Assembly (NCBI GenBank): GCA_041645035.1
Contig: JBAZQU010000019.1
Location: 1-21,276 of the forward strand
DNA length: 21,276 nucleotides
Reading direction: 5' to 3'
DNA from: 2-02-FULL-48-14 sp041645035
GTDB taxonomy: Bacteria; Patescibacteriota; Gracilibacteria; UBA1369; 2-02-FULL-48-14
The notes under the pieces were generated by a model. The model made no database searches. It was not told the origin of the DNA and saw only the letters and a program-made list of their open reading frames with translations. Shown piece by piece: positions 6,568 through 13,816 of the stretch. Both the position numbers and the translations under genes were made by a program. Position 1 is the stretch's first letter, and each line of letters begins with the position of its first letter.

Positions 6568-8793
6568 TTAAGGATACAGCTTGTCCAGATGATCCTGTGT
6601 TAAGCCGTTTGTCGAATCTCTCAACTTCGCTAAAGTTGTTACCATATACTCCATATTGTCGTAGGCGGCAGGTGCCATTTTCTTGACCTGTGGCCCCATA
6701 GAAGCTCTCAACATTTTCTCGACTTTAGCAGCGTTATCTTGGACTTCCGTCAGTTCTGGTTTAATATCCCTTTTAACACCTGTCAAAGAACAGAGCTGTT
6801 TTTTTGCTTGTTTTAATTCTTCTGCCTTCATGGTCCCTCCAATCTTTGAAGGCGTTTTCATATAGTCAAAGCTATCCATGAGCGTTATCCAATTAAACCT
6901 GTTAAAGAATGTGATCAGGCGACTTGAATCATTCACTTTCGCAAGCTGTGTAAAAAAATTCACATAGGGATCATCTCTATCAAAAAGTGCTTCCAGCCTG
7001 TCTTCAACCAAACAAGCTTCTATCGCAGTGATATCTGCTTCTAAAGCGGCATATCGAGCTACATCCTCAGGACTAGAAAGATCAGACCTTACCAGGCCAT
7101 AGCTCGTTTTAAAATCTCTAACTGCATCAGCGATCGTTTCCGCATCAACTATTGAGACAGTCAGTCCGGAAAATTCAATAATTTGTTTCTTAGCCAGATT
7201 GAGTTCTTCCGGAGTACCAGTTTTTATCAGACCATCCAAGCGTTTAGCACTCACTAAGTAAGGGTAATGACCACGGAAAGTAGATGACCTGTACCCTCTC
7301 ACATAAGCAGCGATTTCGGCTTTTTCTTCCAGCTCTCGAAAGTCTCTCACAAAATCCTCAGGTGATACCGGGGTGACATCTGCAAATAAAGCTTCCACTG
7401 ATTCATTGTCAGGAAAAGGACCAGCAACTACTGCAGCTGTCGCAGGAGTGGTCAAAAGATCCAATAAACCGGTCAGCCTTGTTAAGTTTTGACTTTCTTT
7501 TGGAGAAGGAACCGGTGGCGGGGTCCCTGGCCCTATCAACAATATTCTAATTGCACCAGCCTCTCTTAGGAGATCATCACGCTTAAAAGGTTCTTCCAGA
7601 TTAAATAAAGTTTTCAATTGATCTTTAACTCTTTTCCTTCCTTCAGTTGTTCCAAGTGACGCCGGATTAACGGGATAAAGATATCTAAAGGCACGTTTCA
7701 ATTTAACTGGATCAAACGTCTCTAGAGCGTTCTTTCTATTTCCATCGGTGACTTCATCCAAAATAGATGCTCCAAAGTCTTTATACTTATCCTCCGTCCA
7801 TTCAAACTTTGTTGCTGCGTCCTCTGCCGGCGGATAGAGTTTTGCAAGAACATCAGGATTGTTCACGGTCAGGCTTGCTAAGGCCCTATCAAGAATTCTA
7901 GTTATAAAGGCGTCTCTTACTTTATCTAACCTTGGATTGCCGACTGAAAGTTTTGCTTTTGGGCTAGCAGTGCTTGCAGGATCGTCTTCATATTTTAGTC
8001 GACTCTTCATTTGTCTCGCTCTTTCCGTTAGCTTTGCAGTCGTTACCCCACTCCCCACGTTAAAAAGATTGGAAATTTGAGCGCGCAGGTCGTCCGGCTT
8101 AAGCCCAGCTTCTTCTGCGACCCTTTCTTTACTCAATAGGTCTCCGATTTGATTCTCCATGCTACCGACACCATCTTTCTGAATTCTCTTAAGGAATGGC
8201 TTTCGGGTGGTGTCGCTGAGTTTGAGCACTCGATCTCCGATGTTCCCATAGTCCATCTCATAGTCGTCAATGTTTTCTTGAACACCTAAAAAGTGTCTGG
8301 CCCCCCAGACCAAGGGCACTATAAAGGGTCTGGCCCAATCTACGTTGACCAAATCCAGAACGGCATCGGCGAAGCCGGTTATGTCTTTATCCTCTATGTC
8401 GCCTTTTTTCCAAGCCGTATACAAATTGTTCGCTTCGACGGCTACACGTGCAGCATCTCCGGCTCTCTCGGACCTTTCTCTCCTATGCTCGGCAGGTGTA
8501 GGTGTAGTGGTTCCGGTGGGTGCGGTGGCGGGAGCGGCGGCAAGGGCAGCAGGTGCTGCAGCAAGCGTTGGATGCACGGCGGCGGGGCCCTGGGCCTCCT
8601 GGGCCTCTCCTCCAAAAGTATCTACGGCCGCATCAACGGTCACACCTTTAAGGAGCCTCCCGATGGATTCCGAAAACCCCAAAATACCTCCATGATTAAA
8701 ATGGAGAGTATTATTAACTGCTTCAGGCTCAACTCCAGGCGCTCCGAGGGCAGCGTTGGGATGAGATGACGGCGTATGTGCGTGAACAGGCAT
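6568..8793 (-). CDS. Large uncharacterised protein, 741 residues
   Basis: I do not recognise a family. The protein starts with a His/Pro/Ala-rich stretch (MPVHAHTPSSHPN), has an Ala/Pro/Thr-rich low-complexity linker at about residues 64-100, a charged helix (about 101-130), then a largely helical, highly charged remainder with a Pro-rich break near residue 445 (GPGTPPPVPSP). No signal peptide is visible and no confident membrane span; the most hydrophobic stretch is FIVPLVWGARHFLG (157-170). No catalytic motif, zinc site or nucleotide-binding loop was found. ATG 8793 lies 9 nt after the stop of the 836-residue gene, so the two are almost certainly co-transcribed. It has no Shine-Dalgarno sequence. 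The unbroken 2.2-kb frame with ordinary codon use shows it is a real gene. The link to the envelope comes only from its partner and the downstream ftsW (inference). Confidence 0.8.
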   Translation of the reverse strand: MPVHAHTPSSHPNAALGAPGVEPEAVNNTLHFNHGGILGFSESIGRLLKGVTVDAAVDTFGGEAQEAQGPAAVHPTLAAAPAALAAAPATAPTGTTTPTPAEHRRERSERAGDAARVAVEANNLYTAWKKGDIEDKDITGFADAVLDLVNVDWARPFIVPLVWGARHFLGVQENIDDYEMDYGNIGDRVLKLSDTTRKPFLKRIQKDGVGSMENQIGDLLSKERVAEEAGLKPDDLRAQISNLFNVGSGVTTAKLTERARQMKSRLKYEDDPASTASPKAKLSVGNPRLDKVRDAFITRILDRALASLTVNNPDVLAKLYPPAEDAATKFEWTEDKYKDFGASILDEVTDGNRKNALETFDPVKLKRAFRYLYPVNPASLGTTEGRKRVKDQLKTLFNLEEPFKRDDLLREAGAIRILLIGPGTPPPVPSPKESQNLTRLTGLLDLLTTPATAAVVAGPFPDNESVEALFADVTPVSPEDFVRDFRELEEKAEIAAYVRGYRSSTFRGHYPYLVSAKRLDGLIKTGTPEELNLAKKQIIEFSGLTVSIVDAETIADAVRDFKTSYGLVRSDLSSPEDVARYAALEADITAIEACLVEDRLEALFDRDDPYVNFFTQLAKVNDSSRLITFFNRFNWITLMDSFDYMKTPSKIGGTMKAEELKQAKKQLCSLTGVKRDIKPELTEVQDNAAKVEKMLRASMGPQVKKMAPAAYDNMEYMVTTLAKLRDSTNGLTQDHLDKLYP

Positions 8794-8802
8794 AGTTGTT
8801 GA

Positions 8803-11313
8803 TTAGGCGTGATGATTAGTCTGATGATTGGCTCCGTTCGTGGGCGCAGCGGGTGCTGTGGGTGCTGCGGGTGCTGTGTGCGTGGAAGATTGTAAGAATT
8901 GAAGTTCGGGAGCTTTCCAGTCGGTGCCCAAGAGGTTGTAGGAAGTTGCATTAACCACGCCTTCTCCCAATCCATAAAGGGCAAGGCCGCCGGCAGCAGC
9001 GAGTGCCAAACCGGCTTGCCTGCTTCGGTACCAAGTGGACGAAGCGGCATTGCGTGTCCATTGCCAAGGTTTGGTATACCAATGTTTGGCCTTGTATTCG
9101 GCCGGTTTTTTTATATATTTTCGCCCCCAGTTGAAGGCTTGATAGCTTCGTACGAAGGGTTTGCTTACTACCGTTCCAAGGGCACGGATAGGATTCACAA
9201 TCAAAGTTTGACCGGTGGCCACTACTACGTCCTTTCCATTAGATAAAAGATGCCTTCCCGCATTCAAACTAAAACGGCCTGTGCCCACGGCTGCCTTTTT
9301 GAGGGTAGGCCCCGCAGCTTTAAGCCCTCTCCAAAGGAGAGAACCGGCTCCTATCACGCCTGCAATGGCAAAGGCCGTAGCCTTAATAGCTCCCAGAGCG
9401 GCAATGACAGCGGCAGTTTTGATCTTGCCCGGATTCTTTCTCACCCAGTCCACGGCATTGCCCGGAGCGTTCAAAACCCCGGGGAGAACTTTGTCCCGCA
9501 TGCCTTCTTTAGCCCACAGCGCCGCCTCTCCCGCTTTTCTAAGTGGAGTGCGGTAAGCCACGTCTTTAGCCTTTTCTTTCACCCGAATCCATTGCGCCGC
9601 CTCGAAGGCGGCGGTGATAATGGCGTCTTGTTCTTCAGGCGCGATATTGCTACCTAATGCAAATCGCAATTGATTTTCAATTTTATCTCTTGTGGCGCCC
9701 GGAGTTTTTTCAACCGCAAGCACTCGTTCTCCTAATTTTCTTTGGTCGACGATTCTTCTAGCTGTTATTTTTAATATCCCCTTGTCATCGTAATGTCTTA
9801 AAGCATATTCGGTGAGGGCTTCCTGTTTTCTATTCTTTTGGATAACGCGCTCGGCCCCCAGAGCATTGCGGATTTCGACGTTAGAGGCCCCGGAAGCTTT
9901 TAGTGAGCGAATAAGTGTGTAAATTCCATTGTCTAACAATAGGGCGTCCCAAGCTCGTTCTTCCGTGAATGGAATTTCTTTTTTAAGTTCTGCACTTCTT
10001 GTCATTTTTCGCTCTCGACTTTGTGCGCGCGCAAATGCGGCATCAATCAATTCATCTACTTCTTCCGGAGACCTGGTGTCGCCACCCAGTTCGTCATAGA
10101 TACCCTCTACAATTTCAGCCTGAGGGATGCCCAGTTTTATCGCTCTTCCCACTGCTTCATCCAGATTTTTTTGAATGACAAGTTTGTCTGCAGTTTTTTC
10201 GTGGAAACTTGGATCTGAAAGATGCTCGAACGCATACTCCAAAATTTCCTCATGGCGCGCAATGCCATTTTTTCTCAATTCATCGTCCAGGGTCTTACGA
10301 ACCAGCTCTTTTGGGATTCCGCAGTCGCGCAAAAAACGGAGAGTGCTCATCACGCTGTTGGCCCGCAGTACTTCATCCCATCCAAATTCTTCGGTAATTG
10401 GAATATGAGAGGCAAACCTATTTACGCGATTTTTTTTGACCCTTCGTTTCTCGGCAGTAGTTTTATCTTTTGTCACTTTTCTTTGAGCGGCATCCATGAC
10501 AAGGTCTACGATTTGCCTTGTTTCTGACCACGCACGATGGTAGGCGCCGGCATGCCTAACTTCATCTTCCAAGGAAGCCCGGATTGCGTCTGCATCCTCG
10601 TCCTTGATTAGACGATCGACGGTAATGGCAATCAGATTTTTTTCTGCTATCACGGCCCCGGCAGCTCTTCGGTTTGCCGGTGCGTCAACGGCTTCTTTCA
10701 GACTGACTGTGATGAGGTGATCCAGATTATCTTCACTAGAAAAGCTATCTCTCATACGCTCTGTGATTGTCGCCACATCTTCGTGCCGATCTAAAAGCTC
10801 TCGTACATCACTTACCATCCCGATTTGTCTGGCATATGCAGCGGCTTCTTCATATTCAGCGGTCTCTTGGACGGCAGTGAAAAGCTCTTCCGCCCTATCT
10901 CCGACAAAACCACTTACTCCTTTTGCAGCTTCCCCAACAAGACCATGCACTCTTTTTGCCGTTTCTGTGGCGAGGCCATGTACCTCACCTGCGAGGGCAT
11001 CTCCTTCCTTCGAGATTTCGTCCAATAAACTAGGTTTGGGCGTGTCTAGAAGGACAAAACGTCCATCCGGTTCTATGTTCACTCGTCTTTTCCCGAATTT
11101 TCGCTCTAATGCGGCTTTTACCTGTTCTTGTTCACTGGGGTTTGCGGGATTTGCGAAGGTTGCACCTAAACCTTTGACTAAAAGGTGTCCGCCGCTATCA
11201 AATACAAAAATAGCCCCATTGGGGAACTTGCCCCTACAACGTGCAATTGTACGCTCGTCGTCGAGACGAAGGTCTCTTTCATCCTGATCAATGGTAATTT
11301 TTCCAAATGCCAT
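8803..11313 (-). CDS. Large uncharacterised membrane-associated repeat protein, 836 residues
   Basis: No family recognised. Layout: a mixed N-terminal domain (1-95); five consecutive 11-residue amphipathic repeats (100-154, for example VHGLVGEAAKG) with a hydrophobic residue opening each unit (I100, V111, V122, V133, L144); about six related helical units of 54-62 residues (154-573), the later four arranged as two longer repeats, each opening at a TEE-x2-W-D motif (residues 307 and 450); a membrane span at about 632-660; basic, Trp/Tyr-rich sequence (720-765); a second hydrophobic stretch (767-783); and a low-complexity Ala/Pro/Thr tail ending in NHHA. ATG 11313 sits 25 nt from a good -10 box and has no Shine-Dalgarno sequence. 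There is no N-terminal signal peptide, so most of the chain is probably cytoplasmic and anchored near its C-terminus. A scaffold role at the membrane is inference only. Confidence 0.82.
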   Translation of the reverse strand: MAFGKITIDQDERDLRLDDERTIARCRGKFPNGAIFVFDSGGHLLVKGLGATFANPANPSEQEQVKAALERKFGKRRVNIEPDGRFVLLDTPKPSLLDEISKEGDALAGEVHGLATETAKRVHGLVGEAAKGVSGFVGDRAEELFTAVQETAEYEEAAAYARQIGMVSDVRELLDRHEDVATITERMRDSFSSEDNLDHLITVSLKEAVDAPANRRAAGAVIAEKNLIAITVDRLIKDEDADAIRASLEDEVRHAGAYHRAWSETRQIVDLVMDAAQRKVTKDKTTAEKRRVKKNRVNRFASHIPITEEFGWDEVLRANSVMSTLRFLRDCGIPKELVRKTLDDELRKNGIARHEEILEYAFEHLSDPSFHEKTADKLVIQKNLDEAVGRAIKLGIPQAEIVEGIYDELGGDTRSPEEVDELIDAAFARAQSRERKMTRSAELKKEIPFTEERAWDALLLDNGIYTLIRSLKASGASNVEIRNALGAERVIQKNRKQEALTEYALRHYDDKGILKITARRIVDQRKLGERVLAVEKTPGATRDKIENQLRFALGSNIAPEEQDAIITAAFEAAQWIRVKEKAKDVAYRTPLRKAGEAALWAKEGMRDKVLPGVLNAPGNAVDWVRKNPGKIKTAAVIAALGAIKATAFAIAGVIGAGSLLWRGLKAAGPTLKKAAVGTGRFSLNAGRHLLSNGKDVVVATGQTLIVNPIRALGTVVSKPFVRSYQAFNWGRKYIKKPAEYKAKHWYTKPWQWTRNAASSTWYRSRQAGLALAAAGGLALYGLGEGVVNATSYNLLGTDWKAPELQFLQSSTHTAPAAPTAPAAPTNGANHQTNHHA
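8843..8878 (-). repeat. Tandem 9-bp repeats coding the Ala/Pro/Thr tail
   Basis: Four consecutive 9-bp units on the + strand: GGCGCAGCG, then GGTGCTGTG, GGTGCTGCG and GGTGCTGTG. In the coding (-) strand they give alternating TAP and AAP triplets in the tail of the 836-residue protein. As the unit is a multiple of three, copy-number change would keep the frame, so the tail could vary in length between strains. Confidence 0.7.
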
Positions 11314-11337
11314 ACGGAATTCAAGAAATATTGTATA

Positions 11338-11366
11338 AGTATAGCAGATTTTTTGTTTGGCGACAA
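11338..11366 (-). promoter_or_regulatory. Sigma70-type promoter for the giant-protein genes
   Basis: On the - strand TTGTCG (-35, 11366-11361) and TATACT (-10, 11343-11338) are separated by exactly 17 nt. The -10 box is 24 nt from the ATG of the 836-residue gene, giving a short leader of under 20 nt. This is one of the best promoter matches in the window. Confidence 0.7.
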
Positions 11367-11388
11367 GAGTAGCTTAAGGGAGAGCGAC

Positions 11389-11417
11389 TTGGCAAAGGAA
11401 ATCATTCTTGGTACCTT
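11389..11417 (+). promoter_or_regulatory. Candidate lspA promoter giving a leaderless mRNA
   Basis: TTGGCA (11389-11394) and TACCTT (11412-11417) are 17 nt apart. The lspA ATG at 11424 lies just 6 nt after the -10 box, about where transcription should start, so lspA would be read from a leaderless message. The -10 match is weak (TA...T). Confidence 0.45.
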
Positions 11418-11423
11418 AAAACC

Positions 11424-11897
11424 ATGAATGGCATGGCCTCCCTCAAACTTGACAAAATTTGGACCTTTTTTGCGCCGCTGTTTGTGGTGTTCTTGGGGGC
11501 GGATCAGCTTAGCAAGGAGTGGGCGGTGAAGAATTTGCAGCCGGGTGAGGCTACTGACGTCGGCTTCTCGTTGACGCAAAATGACGGGATGGTTTTTGGT
11601 TTTGATCTGCCTCTGGTGGTGATTTACTTGTTGAGCGCGGGAATTCTGGGTTTGGGAACTTATTTGGTCATTAAATACAAGCTTTGGCAGGACCACTGGC
11701 ATCTGGCCGGCCTGGCTTTACTACTGGCGGGGGCACTGGGAAACCTGATTGATCGGTTCCGTTTTGGCTATGTGATCGACTTCATTAAAGTTTATTGGTG
11801 GCCCACGTTTAATCTGGCAGATGTGTGGATTGTATGTGCCGTTGTGCTTTTTGCTTGGGAATTTTTGTTCCGAGAAGAAGCGGTGAAAAAGCTTTAA
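11424..11897 (+). CDS. lspA: Lipoprotein signal peptidase (signal peptidase II)
   Basis: Aspartyl membrane protease that removes the signal peptide from lipid-modified prolipoproteins; 157 residues with four membrane spans, the family size. The catalytic Asp residues are D110 in GNLIDR and D133 in FNLADVWI, both in their conserved settings. ADQLSKEWA (26-34) matches the first-loop 'DQ-x-(S/T)K' motif. The usual N-x-G-A-A-F stretch is changed to NDGMVF (53-58). ATG 11424 is preferred; ATG 11433 is also possible. There is no Shine-Dalgarno sequence and a leaderless start is likely. The gene is divergent from the giant-protein pair and convergent with the Fic gene: the stop codons overlap at TTAA (11894-11897). 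Presence of lspA implies that lipoproteins are made, although lgt is not in the window. Confidence 0.95.
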   Translation: MNGMASLKLDKIWTFFAPLFVVFLGADQLSKEWAVKNLQPGEATDVGFSLTQNDGMVFGFDLPLVVIYLLSAGILGLGTYLVIKYKLWQDHWHLAGLALLLAGALGNLIDRFRFGYVIDFIKVYWWPTFNLADVWIVCAVVLFAWEFLFREEAVKKL

Positions 11898-12946
11898 CTG
11901 AAGTAGGTTTTTACTGCAAAGCTAAACTGATCGATGAAAAGATCTTTGAACGCCTGAGCGCTGTTTTGTTCGTAAAACAAAATGACAGCTTTTTTATAGT
12001 CCACTTCGTCCACACTGCGGTAGGAGAGCGGACAAATATTATGGGCAATTAAAATGGCATTGGCCGTGATACGCCCCGTCCTTTTATTCCCATCTTCAAA
12101 AGGTTGAATGTAGGAAATCATCAAAAGCACCATTAACGCCTTCGTAAATGGATTTTTCTCTCGATTAATGGATGTGATGAGTTTATCCAGCGCATCCCGA
12201 ATCTGGTGCACGTTATCCAGTGGCTTGTAGCGGGTTCCTATGATCCCAACCAGCCTTTTCCGAATACCGAAAGCTACGCCCATTTTATCTATGAGGAGAT
12301 GGTGAAGTTCTTCAATTTTATGCAGCGATAGTTTCTTGAATTCGTTTTTGTAGCTAAAGATGTAGTCCAGGGCAGTTTTATGGTTGAGAATCATCTGAGC
12401 TTCTTCTAAATCATGCCCTTTCGCTTTTTTATGTTCTTTAATCAGGATCTCCGTATCGATGAGCGAATAGGTGTTCCCTTCAATCCGAGACGATTTCCAA
12501 GATAGCTCAATACTCAACCTCTCCCATTCCTTTTTGAGTGAGTGGGGGTCGTATTTTTTGATGTTTTTCAAATACTTTGCGTTCAATTTTTCCAAGTTCT
12601 TCTTTTCTTCTTTAGTCAAAAGATATTTGAGTTCTTTGAAAACGGCGAAGTTGAACTTTTCAAAGGGGAGGTCGCGTTCATCAACATCTTTTCTGAAATA
12701 AGTGCCTTGATTTATTCGTTTCAAAATAAAACTTTTAATGGGTTCTTTATACTTGACACTCCTTCCCTTACCCTCTTGGACAAGCAGATTTTTCTCTAAA
12801 AGTTCCTGAATATCTCTGAGTACGGTTAAACGGGAAAACGTGCCGAATTTTTCTTCCAGATGCTGCTTTATCTGCAAGTTGGACCTACTTTCATTTTTTT
12901 GAATATAGGCGAGAATGACTTCCTGTCTTTTGGTCAGTGTGGCCAT
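11894..12946 (-). CDS. Winged-helix/Fic-domain fusion protein with His-to-Gln change
   Basis: A 350-residue protein. Residues 1-66 form a winged helix-turn-helix of DeoR/ArsR-like type (QIKQHLEEKFG, then RLTVLRDIQELLEK and a wing at GKGRSVKY). Residues about 140-345 are a Fic fold. Fic enzymes transfer AMP or other phosphates using the motif HPFx(D/E)GNxRxxR; here it reads IQPFEDGNKRTGR (280-292), so the catalytic His is Gln281 (codon CAA, 12106-12104) while the ATP-phosphate-binding residues remain. SSRIEGN (152-158) matches the (S/T)xxxE(G/N) inhibitory helix, with S152 and E156. Without the His the protein is unlikely to AMPylate by the standard mechanism; it may be an ATP-sensing regulator, or one of the Gln-bearing Fic relatives I believe occur elsewhere. 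It has its own promoter downstream of aroE, with repeated boxes suggesting autoregulation. Confidence 0.88.
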   Translation of the reverse strand: MATLTKRQEVILAYIQKNESRSNLQIKQHLEEKFGTFSRLTVLRDIQELLEKNLLVQEGKGRSVKYKEPIKSFILKRINQGTYFRKDVDERDLPFEKFNFAVFKELKYLLTKEEKKNLEKLNAKYLKNIKKYDPHSLKKEWERLSIELSWKSSRIEGNTYSLIDTEILIKEHKKAKGHDLEEAQMILNHKTALDYIFSYKNEFKKLSLHKIEELHHLLIDKMGVAFGIRKRLVGIIGTRYKPLDNVHQIRDALDKLITSINREKNPFTKALMVLLMISYIQPFEDGNKRTGRITANAILIAHNICPLSYRSVDEVDYKKAVILFYEQNSAQAFKDLFIDQFSFAVKTYFS

Positions 12947-12949
12947 AAA

Positions 12950-12997
12950 CTAATTGTTACATTCGACAAGTCTAATTGTATCATTTTGAAACAATTA
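12950..12997 (-). promoter_or_regulatory. Candidate operator: three TAATTGT boxes at the Fic promoter
   Basis: On the + strand CTAATTGT occurs at 12950-12957 and 12972-12979, 22 bp apart (about two helical turns), and the inverted copy ACAATTA lies at 12991-12997. The second and third form an inverted repeat with an 11-nt spacer. The boxes lie between the -35 box and the start codon and overlap the -10 box. That fits binding by the gene's own winged-helix domain (inference). Confidence 0.5.
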
Positions 12998-13003
12998 AGT
13001 AAA
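12975..13003 (-). promoter_or_regulatory. Sigma70-type promoter for the Fic gene
   Basis: On the - strand TTTACT (-35, 13003-12998) and TACAAT (-10, 12980-12975) are separated by 17 nt, immediately after the aroE stop codon. The predicted start is about 20 nt before the Fic ATG. The Fic gene can therefore be expressed independently of aroE. Confidence 0.6.
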
Positions 13004-13816
13004 CTACTGTTTTTGGATATCTTGCGCTTCCGCCGTGAGCTTGGTCATCAATTCGATGGGGGCTTTTTGGCCGGTCAAAATTTCAAAAAGAGGGAAAACT
13101 TGGTTAAGAAACCAGTGTTCGCCGGAGATGGTATGAGGTACGTTAGCCGCTTTGGCTTCCTCCAAAAAAAGACTGGTTTTGCCGTAAACGGCGTCCATGG
13201 CCACTTTAACATTGCGCCAGAGATAAAAAGGCACGAGGGTGGATTGGCGATCCAGGCTGCTGTGCGCCGTGGCGTTGATGATGATGTCAGGTTCTTCGCG
13301 GATGCTTTCCAGGTTTTCGATGCTGTCGATGCCGATTTTTTCGGCGAAAACTTGCGCCTTTTCCAAAGTGCGGTTCCACATAGTTACGAGTGCGCCTTCT
13401 TTTTTAAGACCGTAGGCCGCGCCACGCGCGGCCCCTCCTGCTCCTAAAATCAGTACTCGTTTGTCTTTCACGTCCGGCAGCACTTCATGCAAAGCACCCA
13501 TAGCCCCCAGCCAATCGGTGTCGTAGCCGTGCAGGCGGCCATCTTTGTTCCACACCAAATTCACCGCGTTGATCACCTTCACTTCTTCCGAAGCCTCGTC
13601 CAAATAATCAATGGAGGGCGTTTTATACGGCATAGTGGCCACAATCCCCGTTAGCTCGCCGCTTTGCACTTTTTTCATCACTTCCGGCAACGCCTCCGGT
13701 TCAATGTCGTGCGTTTCAAATTCCATTTCAATACCGGCTTCTTTGAGCGCCCCGTTCATCACGGGAGTTGTCAAACAGAAGGACAGCGGATGTCCAATAA
13801 TCCAAAATTTCTTCAT
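13004..13816 (-). CDS. aroE: Shikimate dehydrogenase family protein (divergent AroE)
   Basis: NADP-dependent reduction of 3-dehydroshikimate to shikimate is the expected reaction; 270 residues, full family length. The catalytic Lys is K65 in MPYKTP, Asn86 is in INAVN, and the paired Asp is D101 in GYDTDW. The Rossmann domain has GAGGAARGA (125-133) and NRT (148-150), which favours NADP. Near the C-terminus, GEHWFLNQ resembles the family's G-x2-ML-x2-Q motif. The shikimate-binding SxS loop near the N-terminus is altered: SFCLTTP (12-18) instead of SHSLSP. The substrate may thus be a shikimate relative, as in the AroE-like groups. The start overlaps the slipin stop as ATGA. No other aromatic-pathway gene is in the window, so the pathway assignment is tentative. 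Confidence 0.8.
   Translation of the reverse strand: MKKFWIIGHPLSFCLTTPVMNGALKEAGIEMEFETHDIEPEALPEVMKKVQSGELTGIVATMPYKTPSIDYLDEASEEVKVINAVNLVWNKDGRLHGYDTDWLGAMGALHEVLPDVKDKRVLILGAGGAARGAAYGLKKEGALVTMWNRTLEKAQVFAEKIGIDSIENLESIREEPDIIINATAHSSLDRQSTLVPFYLWRNVKVAMDAVYGKTSLFLEEAKAANVPHTISGEHWFLNQVFPLFEILTGQKAPIELMTKLTAEAQDIQKQ

Noticed and set aside
8293..8769. Gly/Ser-rich + strand open frames opposite the Ala/Pro linker of the 741-residue gene
   Set aside because: They arise from the GC-rich repeats that code the linker on the - strand; the Gly/Ser-rich product is what antisense Ala/Pro codons give.
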